A stretch of 8,262 nucleotides of DNA from Gemmatimonadota bacterium (GTDB lineage: Bacteria > Gemmatimonadota > Gemmatimonadetes > Gemmatimonadales > GWC2-71-9). The stretch is taken from positions 1 through 8,262 of the forward strand of contig QHUF01000110.1 of assembly GCA_003221075.1 (NCBI GenBank), written 5' to 3'. The first letter of the stretch is position 1. The number at the start of each line of letters is the position of its first letter. The notes under the pieces were generated by a model. That model was not told where the DNA came from and searched no databases. It saw nothing but the letters and a program-made list of their open reading frames with translations. This document shows positions 1 through 6,636 of this stretch, in pieces. A program made the position numbers and the translations under genes.

Positions 1-758
1 ACCTCGATGACTGGATCGACCTGACCGCGTCCGCGCCGCCCGGCGCGGACAGCGTGGCGATCGTGTTGCGACTGCGGAACTCGCTTTTGAACACCACGCT
101 CCTCTACGACGTGATGCTCGGCGACCCTGGGGCGCGCTCGCTCGATTGGGTCGGCAAAGATCTGAAGCAGGTAGGACCGGCGCTCGCGGTCGCCCAGTGG
201 TACCAGCAGCGGATGGGGATGAACGTGGCAGTGAACGACGGGCGCGAATATCGCGTCGTCGCCCACCTCCGGGATACGGGACCGATCGCGTGGAAGGACG
301 TCGCCATCGTCGTGCCGGTCGTGACCCCCGGCAGCGTGCGCGTGCGGCTCAGCTTTCCGATGGACAATTGGCGCATTGATCGCGTTGCGGTGGCGGATCG
401 CGTTCGCCGCGTCAGCCCGACCGTGATCCCGCTGGCGGAAGTCCGGGAAGGAGAGGCGCTGGATCCCACGGCATTGGCAAGCATGCACAACGCTGACGGC
501 CGGTATCTGCAGACATCACCCGGCCAGCGATTCACCGCCGTCTTTCATCCACGGAGCGCCGCCGAGCCGCACACCTTTTTCCTGGCGGCCCAGGGCTACT
601 ACACGGAGTGGGTACGGGCGAGTTGGCTCCGGACCCCGCGCGCCGATGATGGCTTCGTGCCCTCGGATTCGGCGCTGGCGCGGGCGTTGGACCGCTGGCG
701 GATGTCGCAGGATTCGCTCGAAGTGCTGTTCGCCGCCACCCGCATCCCCACGCGTTGA
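1..758 (+). CDS. C-terminal part of a probable exported protein, function unknown (5' partial)
   Basis: The reading frame (first full codon at base 3) is open to the left edge and gives 251 residues before the TGA at 756-758. A GTG at 54 could start a shorter protein, but no Shine-Dalgarno sequence precedes it and the upstream codons read as ordinary protein (LDDWIDLTASAPPGADS), so I treat the gene as truncated by the window. The visible part alternates beta-strand-like stretches (VAIVLRLRNS, VAIVVPVV, VRVRLSFPMDNW) with polar turns and ends in an aromatic segment, TFFLAAQGYYTEWVR. No catalytic motif or transmembrane helix is apparent, and there is no cysteine in the visible part. This suggests a beta-rich extracytoplasmic domain, but I do not recognise the family. 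A lipoprotein gene follows 7 bp downstream on the same strand, so the two are probably co-transcribed. Coding is well supported; function is unknown. Confidence 0.75.
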   Translation, partial: LDDWIDLTASAPPGADSVAIVLRLRNSLLNTTLLYDVMLGDPGARSLDWVGKDLKQVGPALAVAQWYQQRMGMNVAVNDGREYRVVAHLRDTGPIAWKDVAIVVPVVTPGSVRVRLSFPMDNWRIDRVAVADRVRRVSPTVIPLAEVREGEALDPTALASMHNADGRYLQTSPGQRFTAVFHPRSAAEPHTFFLAAQGYYTEWVRASWLRTPRADDGFVPSDSALARALDRWRMSQDSLEVLFAATRIPTR

Positions 759-765
759 GGTGCCT

Positions 766-1158
766 ATGCGTGCATACATCGCTGTGGCCGGCGCTCTCCT
801 CTTGGCGGCGTGCTATCACGGGCCGAGTGTCTACACGTTCGACCCCGTCCACCGGCCGACTGGCGTTGATGCCGATCTCAGGCTGGAGAAGACCCGTGTG
901 AGTGGTGAGCTCCTCGAGGTGCAGGACAGCGCCCTTGTCGTACTGACGGATTCCAAGAGGGTAGTGTCGGTGCCCCTGCGGGGAATTCGAGCTGGAAAGT
1001 TTGACAAACTGGGCACGCTGATTGTCGAGGGGCTGGATACCAGATCTGCAGTGGTAAAGTTACGGCCCTTCAGCCGCTTCCCCGCCGGTCTCACTCCTGA
1101 GCTGCGCGCTCGGCTCCTCGCGGTGTACGGACAAACCGAGGCTCAGGTCGTGCGATGA
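766..1158 (+). CDS. Small lipoprotein of unknown function
   Basis: This encodes a 130-residue protein. The frame stays open further upstream inside the previous gene, but ATG 766 is chosen because GAGG at 757-760 lies 5 nt before it and because a complete lipoprotein signal starts there: MRAYIAVAGALLLAAC, with an LAAC lipobox and Cys16 as the expected lipidation site. Residue +2 is Tyr, not Asp, so inner-membrane retention is not indicated. The mature part is short and looks all-beta: GELLEVQDSALVVLT, then a Val-rich strand (RVVSVPLRGIRAGKF), resembling a small barrel in which a loaded strand pair is followed by a conserved P-x-x-x-I turn. No catalytic residues are visible. It lies 7 bp after the upstream gene and its stop overlaps the start of the next gene (ATGA), so it sits in a three-gene transcription unit. 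It may be an envelope accessory protein; the specific role is unknown. Confidence 0.8.
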   Translation: MRAYIAVAGALLLAACYHGPSVYTFDPVHRPTGVDADLRLEKTRVSGELLEVQDSALVVLTDSKRVVSVPLRGIRAGKFDKLGTLIVEGLDTRSAVVKLRPFSRFPAGLTPELRARLLAVYGQTEAQVVR

Positions 1159-1967
1159 TCCTCCTCCTGGCCGTGCTCTCGACCTTCCAGGCGCCGGCCG
1201 ACACCGCGCTCGCGAGCTTCGTCGCACGCGCGCGCGCCGGTACTGAAGCGCTCCGCCATCCGGACGCGGCGCGGCTCGCCGGCTACCATCCCGTTGGCCC
1301 TGATTTCCCCGGGATGGGCCGGCATTGGATTCATACGGCGTTGATTCTGCGGCCCATTCCGGATGCCGCGCAGCCGCCCGTGCTCGAATACGCCGAGATC
1401 GACGGCGTACCGACGCTGGTCGGCGTCGCCTACGCGGTGCTCGTGAGCGCTGACACGGCGCCGGCATCGCTCCCCGTCCCCGCCGCGGCGTGGCATTTCC
1501 ACCAGGGCACCGTCGACGAAGAGAGTTTTCTCCGCAGCCACGCCGGCGCCGGCCACGTCATGACTGAACCTGGACCTCGGCTGGCGGTGGTTCACGCCTG
1601 GATCTGGCTCGACAATCCGGACGGCATGCTCGCCACCGACAATTGGGCGCTGCCGTATGAGCGTCTCGGACAGCGTGTTCCGTCGCACGGATCACGCGCA
1701 GCGGCGCGCGCGCTCGCGCTCGCCTCGGGAGACGGCGGCCGGCTGTACCTGGAGGCGCTTATCCACGCCGTCGGCCAGCCGAGCGATAGCGAGATGACGG
1801 CCGTGCGCACGATCGTGGGCCGGCGTCAAACAGAAGCTCGCCAGCACGCGGCGCGCGCTGACAAGCTCGAGCTCTGTTGGAATGCGCTCTGGAGCGACGT
1901 GAAGACAGTGGTTCGGCCCGAGGTCTGGGATCGCCTGAATGCCTTAGCCCCAGCCCCGAGCCCCTAA
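1155..1967 (+). CDS. Exported protein of unknown function with His/Trp motifs
   Basis: This encodes 270 residues, starting at an ATG that overlaps the previous stop by four bases (ATGA). AGGT at 1145-1148 lies 6 nt upstream. The N-terminus MILLLAVLSTFQAPADTA looks like a short signal peptide without a lipobox. Several compact motifs stand out: GMGRHWIH (about 53-60), LVGVAYAVL (88-96), WHFHQGT (113-119), and VVHAWIWLDNPDGMLATDNWALPY (145-168, given here in parts: VVHAWIW, DNPDG, DNWALPY). The clustered histidines (57, 60, 114, 116, 147) beside tryptophans would suit a metal or cofactor site, but that is only a guess. The C-terminal third is helical and charged. The last residues, APAPSP, are encoded by a C-rich repeat that runs through the stop codon and may be a late addition. 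I do not recognise the family and assign no function. Confidence 0.75.
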   Translation: MILLLAVLSTFQAPADTALASFVARARAGTEALRHPDAARLAGYHPVGPDFPGMGRHWIHTALILRPIPDAAQPPVLEYAEIDGVPTLVGVAYAVLVSADTAPASLPVPAAAWHFHQGTVDEESFLRSHAGAGHVMTEPGPRLAVVHAWIWLDNPDGMLATDNWALPYERLGQRVPSHGSRAAARALALASGDGGRLYLEALIHAVGQPSDSEMTAVRTIVGRRQTEARQHAARADKLELCWNALWSDVKTVVRPEVWDRLNALAPAPSP

Positions 1968-1971
1968 CCCC
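1948..1971 (-). repeat. Four-tract G-quadruplex motif across convergent stop codons
   Basis: The + strand has four CCCC runs at 1948-1951, 1954-1957, 1961-1964 and 1968-1971, separated by AG, GAG and TAA. On the - strand this is GGGG-TTA-GGGG-CTC-GGGG-CT-GGGG, a textbook intramolecular G-quadruplex pattern with loops of 2-3 bases. The units repeat every 6-7 bases (CCCCAG, CCCCGAG, CCCCTAA, CCCCTAG) and look telomere-like. The third spacer, TAA, is the stop of the + strand gene. The fourth run reaches the first base of the protease stop (TAG on the - strand), so the G tracts lie in the 3' end of the protease mRNA. The pattern is directly visible; folding and any role in termination or RNA stability are inferred. 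Confidence 0.7.
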
Positions 1972-3380
1972 TAGTTCTTCACCGCCATAACCGCCGCGAA
2001 GGCATCCATGTACCCCGCGCCAACTTCCCATTCGCCGTAGCCGGCGAGTGGCCGGGCGGTCGACGTCAGAACTTCCCGAATCTGATCAGGAGTCAACGTC
2101 CCCCCCGCGGCTTCCTGCATCAACGCCACGACTCCCGCCACGTGCGGTGTGGCCATCGACGTGCCGGAGGCGCACGTGTACAACGCCAGGTTGTCGATCG
2201 TCGCCTTGCACGTCGCCAGGTCGTCGGGGGCGTCCAGCACGTTGAGCGTGAACCCTGTGGACGCACGGGTCGACACGATCAGCGTCCCCGGCGCGGTGAT
2301 GTCGGGGTGGTAGAGCGGATCGCCCGGGATGCCGCGCGATGAAAAGTCAGCCAGCACCGGCTCGCGTCCAGCGGCATCCTGACAGAACACCTGCGCCGAG
2401 TTCGTCGGGTCGGCTCCGAGCTTGCAGCCGGCGGCGACGCCGATGACCCAGGGAGCCACACTGTAGGGGTTCAGTGTGTTCTGGTCCGGTCCCTCGTTGC
2501 CGGCCGCGAAGACGACGGTGATGCCGCGGCTGGCCACCGTCTTGGTGGCCTCATTGATCGGATCATTCGGATCGAACGGGCCGGTCGTACCCCAGGAGTT
2601 GTTGACGACCTTGATGTTGTACTGCTGCTGATGGTCGAGGATGTAGTCGAAACCGGCGAGGGCGAAGAAGATGAACAGCACGTCACCGGTGCCGATGCCG
2701 ATCAGGCTCGCGCCCGGTGCCACACCCGTGTAATAGCCGTTCGACGCCGTGCCACGACCGGCCGCGATGCCCGCCACGTGCGTCCCGTGTCCCACCGACG
2801 TCTCGGAGTTGGGAAGATTCTCGACGAAGAGCGTCGCGCCGTTGCGGATCGGCTCGGGCGCATCCTTTCCGAACGTGAACAGGTCATTCAGGTTGAACAG
2901 GACCTTCACGTTGGCCACGGTATTCGTGGGATACGCGACGTCGGGGTTGTACAGGCCGTCGATGCCGCTGTCGAGGATCGCGATGCCGATGCCTCGGCCG
3001 GTGATGCCCGCGACGTGAACGGCATCCGCCCGGATCGACGGGACGCTTTCGTGCAGCATGTAGTAGTCGAGTTGCTTGTTGGCATACACCCCCTGGAGTC
3101 CCGGGAGCGTCGAGATGGTCAGCAGCTGCACGGGCGTGGCGAGCGCGGCGACCATGGAGAAGTTGTTGTACTGTACGACGCCCGCGCCCGTGTTCAGAAT
3201 ACCCCTCGTGACCGCATCTCGAGTGGTGCGCGTTTCGTCGAAATTGACGATGTAGATCGCCGTGCCGACGGGCAGAAGGCCGACGCTGGGCGTCGAGCGG
3301 TCCGGCGCTGCGGGCTGCCGACTCTGGTCGCACGCTGCCAGCGCGAGCGCTGCGGCTGCCGCGATGAGCCATCTGTTCAT
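1971..3380 (-). CDS. S8 family (subtilisin-like) serine protease, lipoprotein
   Basis: This 469-residue protein is predicted to be an extracytoplasmic endopeptidase anchored by a lipid. The signal is MNRWLIAAAAALALAAC with lipobox LAAC; Cys17 is followed by Asp18. Residues about 40-105 (starting AIYIVNFDET) resemble the I9-type propeptide that acts as an intramolecular chaperone and inhibitor. The catalytic domain shows the complete subtilase set: Asp137 in AILDSGIDG, His198 in GHGTHVAG, oxyanion Asn295 in AAGNEGP, and Ser408 in GTSMATPHVAG. Besides the lipobox Cys there are exactly four cysteines (319, 333, 391, 403), so two disulfides are plausible. The protein ends soon after the catalytic domain, with no P/Homo B or PPC extension. 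The start ATG has GAGGA 3 nt upstream, inside a predicted hairpin. It lies 120 bp downstream of the proline dehydrogenase-korAB cluster on the same strand but appears to be a separate unit. The substrate is unknown. Confidence 0.95.
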   Translation of the reverse strand: MNRWLIAAAAALALAACDQSRQPAAPDRSTPSVGLLPVGTAIYIVNFDETRTTRDAVTRGILNTGAGVVQYNNFSMVAALATPVQLLTISTLPGLQGVYANKQLDYYMLHESVPSIRADAVHVAGITGRGIGIAILDSGIDGLYNPDVAYPTNTVANVKVLFNLNDLFTFGKDAPEPIRNGATLFVENLPNSETSVGHGTHVAGIAAGRGTASNGYYTGVAPGASLIGIGTGDVLFIFFALAGFDYILDHQQQYNIKVVNNSWGTTGPFDPNDPINEATKTVASRGITVVFAAGNEGPDQNTLNPYSVAPWVIGVAAGCKLGADPTNSAQVFCQDAAGREPVLADFSSRGIPGDPLYHPDITAPGTLIVSTRASTGFTLNVLDAPDDLATCKATIDNLALYTCASGTSMATPHVAGVVALMQEAAGGTLTPDQIREVLTSTARPLAGYGEWEVGAGYMDAFAAVMAVKN

Positions 3381-3500
3381 GGGTCCTCGGGGTCAGGGAT
3401 TACTTCCGAGGACTAGCAAGCGATATGCCCCATTGCTAACTGCGCAAGTCACAACAGTCGGCCGCGTGACCGGGCCGGCCGTGTGGCGACCGCGCGACGG
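3381..3500. other. Intergenic gap between the korAB cluster and the protease gene
   Basis: These 120 bases are the longest non-coding stretch. They must hold the end of the upstream - strand operon and the promoter and leader of the protease. Besides the SD-masking repeat next to the protease start, two copies of the self-complementary CGGCCG (3459-3464 and 3476-3481) could form a short GC-rich stem. No T-tract follows on the - strand, so it is at best a weak terminator. I found no convincing -35/-10 pair on the - strand; TTGCGC and TATCGC, 16 bp apart, are the nearest and match poorly. Confidence 0.4.
3383..3413 (-). promoter_or_regulatory. Inverted repeat masking the protease Shine-Dalgarno sequence
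   Basis: On the - strand, GTCCTCGG and CCGAGGAC form a perfect 8-bp inverted repeat (+ strand 3406-3413 and 3383-3390) with a 15-nt loop. The 3' arm contains GAGGA, the Shine-Dalgarno sequence of the S8 protease, and ends 2 nt before its ATG. If the transcript starts upstream of the repeat, the RNA hairpin would hide the ribosome binding site. It could instead be a DNA operator. The repeat is seen directly; regulation is inferred. Confidence 0.45.
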
Positions 3501-3749
3501 CTACTCTGACTCGATGCGCTCCAGAGCGTAGCGCAGCCGCAGCATGGCGGTGTCGAGCAGTCGCCGCGAGTCGTCGCGCAGCGCGCCCTGGTCCGCCAGT
3601 TCTGTCAGCAGCTCGAGGACGGCGTGGATCTGCGCCGTCGCCGATTCAACGATCATCCGGCGATCGAGGCCACTGCGGCGCTCGAGGTCTACCGCTACGT
3701 CCTTCAGCCGCCGATCCGCGCCCCGCCTCCGATTCGCGACGGTCATCAC
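3501..3749 (-). CDS. Small arginine-rich helical protein of unknown function
   Basis: This encodes 82 residues from GTG 3749, which overlaps the korB stop (GTGA), or 81 from the adjacent ATG at 3746. GGAGG at 3757-3761 (- strand) is 7 nt from the GTG and 10 nt from the ATG. The N-terminal third is basic and holds two copies of an RR-x-GxDRR motif, RRGADRR at 8-14 and RRSGLDRR at 24-31, with the DRR triplets 17 residues apart. The rest (about 32-80) is predicted to be two amphipathic helices, IVESATAQIHAVLELLTELA and a second ending RLRYALERIE. There is no signal peptide, membrane segment or cysteine. It is the last gene of the proline dehydrogenase-korA-korB unit and appears translationally coupled to korB. 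Basic N-termini of this kind occur in some regulatory proteins, but no domain is recognisable. A nucleic-acid or protein-binding role is only a guess. Confidence 0.65.
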   Translation of the reverse strand: MMTVANRRRGADRRLKDVAVDLERRSGLDRRMIVESATAQIHAVLELLTELADQGALRDDSRRLLDTAMLRLRYALERIESE

Positions 3750-4732
3750 GGGACCACCTCCCAGGTGCGTTCGCTATTCAGCAGTGCGTCCAGGCTGCCG
3801 CCGGTTCCCACCACCACTTCGCGTTCATACGAGGTGGCTGGGTTGCAATAGAGCACACCCATCGCAACAGGGAAGGGGGGCTCCAAAGCCGCTAATAGCT
3901 GGGCTAATGGGCGATTGGTCTCGTCGTGGACGAGGACGTCGGGTGCGGCGGGAACGATTTCCAGCTCGAGCTTACCGGGCTTGAGTCGCAGCCCTTTCTC
4001 CTTGTTCTTACCGAAGAGCAGCGGCTTGCCGTGCTCGACGAGTACTTGAGCATCGGGAGCGACTTCCTTGCCGGTGATATTCTCGAACACGGCATCGTTG
4101 AAGACGACGCAGTTCTGGAGGATCTCGACAAATGAGGCGCCGCCGTGAGCGTGCGCCCGCTTGAGCGTGGCGATGAGATGGACTTGCAGTGTGTCGATCG
4201 ACCGGGCGACGAACCGCGCCCCGGCGCCGAGCGCAAACGCGCAGGCCGAGACGGGATTCTCGATCGAGCCGAGCGGCGTGGAGGGCGAGCGCGTGCCGCG
4301 GCGCGAGGTCGGCGAGTACTGACCCTTGGTCAGCCCGTAAATCTCGTTGTTGAACAGAATGATGTTGAGGTCCACGTTGCGGCGCAGCACGTGCAGCATG
4401 TGATTGCCGCCGATGGACAGGCCGTCGCCGTCGCCCGTCATCACCCAGACGTCGAGATCGGGATTCGCGAGCTTGATGCCGGTCGCGATCGCGGGGGCGC
4501 GCCCATGCACGGTGTGGAAGCCGTACGTCGACATATAGTAAGGAAAGCGCGCCGCGCACCCGATGCCGCTCACGAACACCGTGCGCTCGCGCACCAGTCC
4601 CATGTCGGCGCACGCCTTCTGCACCGCCTTCAGAATCGCGTAATCGCCGCAGCCCGGACACCACCGGACTTCCTGGTCCGAGGCGTAATCTTTGGGCGCG
4701 AGCTGCGCGTCAGTGATCGTGGTGACGGTCAT
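3746..4732 (-). CDS. korB: 2-oxoacid:ferredoxin oxidoreductase subunit beta (2-oxoglutarate type)
   Basis: This is the TPP- and iron-sulfur-binding subunit (328 residues) that, with KorA, oxidatively decarboxylates a 2-oxoacid, most likely 2-oxoglutarate, to the acyl-CoA and reduces ferredoxin in the cytoplasm. Four cysteines fit the single [4Fe-4S] cluster of two-subunit enzymes: Cys25 and Cys28 in WCPGCGDY, Cys59 in GIGCAARFP, and Cys208 in LQNCVVFN. The TPP/Mg site is GDGDGLSIGGNH (100-111) plus NNEIYGLTKGQ (128-138). The TKGQ sequence resembles 2-oxoglutarate or broad-range enzymes more than pyruvate-specific ones, which is suggestive, not proof. The length is usual for KorB. The ATG overlaps the korA stop by four bases (ATGA). 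A strong AGGAGG at 4742-4747 inside the end of korA lies 9 nt upstream, so expression is probably coupled. No ferredoxin-like delta subunit is present. Confidence 0.94.
   Translation of the reverse strand: MTVTTITDAQLAPKDYASDQEVRWCPGCGDYAILKAVQKACADMGLVRERTVFVSGIGCAARFPYYMSTYGFHTVHGRAPAIATGIKLANPDLDVWVMTGDGDGLSIGGNHMLHVLRRNVDLNIILFNNEIYGLTKGQYSPTSRRGTRSPSTPLGSIENPVSACAFALGAGARFVARSIDTLQVHLIATLKRAHAHGGASFVEILQNCVVFNDAVFENITGKEVAPDAQVLVEHGKPLLFGKNKEKGLRLKPGKLELEIVPAAPDVLVHDETNRPLAQLLAALEPPFPVAMGVLYCNPATSYEREVVVGTGGSLDALLNSERTWEVVP
3757..3761 (-). promoter_or_regulatory. Shine-Dalgarno site of the small gene after korB
   Basis: GGAGG on the - strand lies inside the last codons of korB, 7 nt before the GTG and 10 nt before the ATG that can start the 82/81-residue protein. 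It supports the gene as real and favours the GTG that overlaps the korB stop. Confidence 0.6.
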
Positions 4733-6627
4733 CCGGCTTCGCCTCCTAACCCGCTTCCCTCGGAGGGCGGCGGAGCGCCACCGCGAATTCGTTGCACGAT
4801 ATCTGTCACCCGGAAGGGCTTACCGGTGACCTTGCTGAATCCTTCCGCGTCGACCAGATACTCCGCCCTGAGCAGCTTCACGAGTTGCCCGTTGTTCATC
4901 TCGGGGACGAGTACGCGATCGTAGCGTCTGAGCAGGTCGCCAAGATTGCGCGGGAAGGGACTTAAGTAGCGCACATGAATGTGCGACACGTCCAGGCCCT
5001 CGTCGCGCGCGATCTGTACGGCACGATACAACGCGCCGAACGTCGAACCCCACCCGACCACTGCGAGCTTGACGTGGTCTTCGCCGAGCGCGACGCCCTG
5101 CAGCGGAATGTCATTCGCGATCCCCGCGATCTTGTCCGCGCGCGCCTTTGTCATGCGGGCGTGATTGTCGGGATCGTACGAGATGTGCCCGGAGTCATAG
5201 TCGCGCTCGAGCCCGCCGATGCGATGCTCGAGCTGCGGCGTTCCCGGCTTGACCCACGGTCGCGCCAGCGTGTCGGGATCGCGCAGGAACGGATGGAATC
5301 CTTCCGGCTCGGTCCGGTACGTGACCGGGAACCGTGGCAGCTCCGCTTCGCGCGGGATCAGCCACGGCTCGGCCGCGTGCGCCAGATAGCCATCGCTCAA
5401 GACGATCACCGGCGTCATGTACTTCGTGGCCAGGCGTACCGCTTCGATCGCGATGTCGAAGCAGTCGGCTGTTGAAGTCGGTGCGAGCACGGCGAGTGGT
5501 GCGTCGGCGTTGCGCCCATGGACTGCCTGGAACAGGTCCGACTGCTCCGCCTTCGTCGGCATGCCGGTGGACGGGCCGGCGCGCTGCGAATCGATGACGA
5601 TGAGCGGGAGCTCGGTGGCGATCGCGAGGCCCAGCATCTCTGTCTTCAACGCGATGCCCGGCCCCGAGCTCGACGTCACTCCGAGCGCACCGGCGTACGA
5701 GGCGCCCAGCGCCGCGCCACTGGCCGCGATCTCGTCCTCGGCCTGGAAGGTGACGACGCCGTAGGCCCGAAGGTTCGCCAGCGTATGCAGCAGCGCTGAT
5801 GCCGGCGTGATGGGATACCCCGCGAACACCATCTTCTCGATCCCCGCGGCGCGCAGCCCCGCGATGAGGCCCCAGGCGAGACCCTCCGTGCCGCTGACGG
5901 TGCGATACCGTCCTGCCTGCACGGCGGCCTTCGGGACGACGTAGCCGACCATGTGCTCCGCCATCTCCGCCGTCTCGCCGAACGCATGCCCGGCATTGAG
6001 GGCCGCGATATTCGCGGCCGCAATCACCGGCTTCTTCGCGAACTTGCGGTTGAGCCACTCGATCGTCGCCGTCCGCTCGTGGCCGTACATCCAGAGCAGC
6101 AGCCCCAGCGCCCACATGTTGCGGCACAGGTGCGCTTCGCGGGACGAGAGCCCGTGCGGCTTTACGGCATCGGCGGTGAGCTTCGTGATGTCGAACTTGA
6201 GGACCTGATACTTAGCGAGCGAATCATCCTCGAGTGGATTCTTCGCATAGCCCGCTTTCTTGAGGTTGCGCTCGTTGAATGCGTCGGTATCAACGATGAC
6301 GGTACCGCCCACCTTCAGGTCACTCACCTCGACCGTCAGCGCCGCGGGATTCATCGCGACGAGCACGTCCACCGCGTCGCCCGGGGTCATCACGTTGGTG
6401 CCGCCGAAATGGATCTGGAACGCAGACACGCCGAAGGTGGTACCCGTCGGCGCTCGAATCTCAGCGGGGAAGTCAGGGAACGTGGAGAAGTCGCTGCCGG
6501 CGAGTGCGGTCTCGAGCGTGAACTGGCTGCCGGTCACCTGCATTCCATCGCCCGAGTCGCCGGCGAATCGGATCACAACCGAGTCGCGGGTTTCTCGCCC
6601 AGGGCGGGGAACGGTGGAGGTGGCCAT
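4729..6627 (-). CDS. korA: 2-oxoacid:ferredoxin oxidoreductase subunit alpha (fused gamma-alpha)
   Basis: This large subunit (632 residues) of the KorAB-type oxidoreductase supplies the CoA-binding and TPP-pyrimidine-side domains to KorB. Residues about 15-235 are the gamma domain, opening with VVIRFAGDSGDGMQ and containing FPAEIRAPTG. A short linker leads to the alpha domain from about 245, with GYPITPAS (270-277), QAEDEIAASGAALGAS (295-310; Glu298 is a likely TPP-contacting residue), SSGPGIALKTEM, and GPSTGMPTKAEQSDL (351-365). A final domain with VVGWGST and VPEMNNGQL closes the protein near residue 615. The gamma-alpha fusion is standard in two-subunit aerobic or archaeal-type enzymes. 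The last ~16 residues (GAPPPSEGSGLGGEAG) are low-complexity and look like a non-homologous tail. It starts 9 bp after the proline dehydrogenase stop with only a weak purine stretch (AAAGA) before the ATG, suggesting read-through or coupled translation. Confidence 0.94.
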   Translation of the reverse strand: MATSTVPRPGRETRDSVVIRFAGDSGDGMQVTGSQFTLETALAGSDFSTFPDFPAEIRAPTGTTFGVSAFQIHFGGTNVMTPGDAVDVLVAMNPAALTVEVSDLKVGGTVIVDTDAFNERNLKKAGYAKNPLEDDSLAKYQVLKFDITKLTADAVKPHGLSSREAHLCRNMWALGLLLWMYGHERTATIEWLNRKFAKKPVIAAANIAALNAGHAFGETAEMAEHMVGYVVPKAAVQAGRYRTVSGTEGLAWGLIAGLRAAGIEKMVFAGYPITPASALLHTLANLRAYGVVTFQAEDEIAASGAALGASYAGALGVTSSSGPGIALKTEMLGLAIATELPLIVIDSQRAGPSTGMPTKAEQSDLFQAVHGRNADAPLAVLAPTSTADCFDIAIEAVRLATKYMTPVIVLSDGYLAHAAEPWLIPREAELPRFPVTYRTEPEGFHPFLRDPDTLARPWVKPGTPQLEHRIGGLERDYDSGHISYDPDNHARMTKARADKIAGIANDIPLQGVALGEDHVKLAVVGWGSTFGALYRAVQIARDEGLDVSHIHVRYLSPFPRNLGDLLRRYDRVLVPEMNNGQLVKLLRAEYLVDAEGFSKVTGKPFRVTDIVQRIRGGAPPPSEGSGLGGEAG

Positions 6628-6636
6628 GTCTTTAAT

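Noticed and set aside
646..765. Upstream extension of the lipoprotein gene to ATG 646
   Set aside because: The extension lies inside the preceding gene, is Arg/Cys-rich, and would bury the lipoprotein signal that begins at 766.
1143..1688. 181-residue open frame on the - strand
   Set aside because: It overlaps the exported protein gene on the + strand, which has a signal peptide, an SD sequence and an ATGA overlap with its neighbour; the antisense product is Arg-rich and featureless.
2631..3416. 261-residue open frame on the + strand
   Set aside because: It is the antisense shadow of the S8 protease, whose Asp/His/Ser triad is intact in the other strand.
3459..3481. Rho-independent terminator after the small arginine-rich gene
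   Set aside because: The CGGCCG repeat gives only a 6-bp stem and no T-run follows on the - strand, so it is noted in the intergenic entry only.
4145..4924. 259-residue open frame on the + strand
   Set aside because: It is antisense to korB and the end of korA, with Arg-rich low-complexity composition and no start signal.
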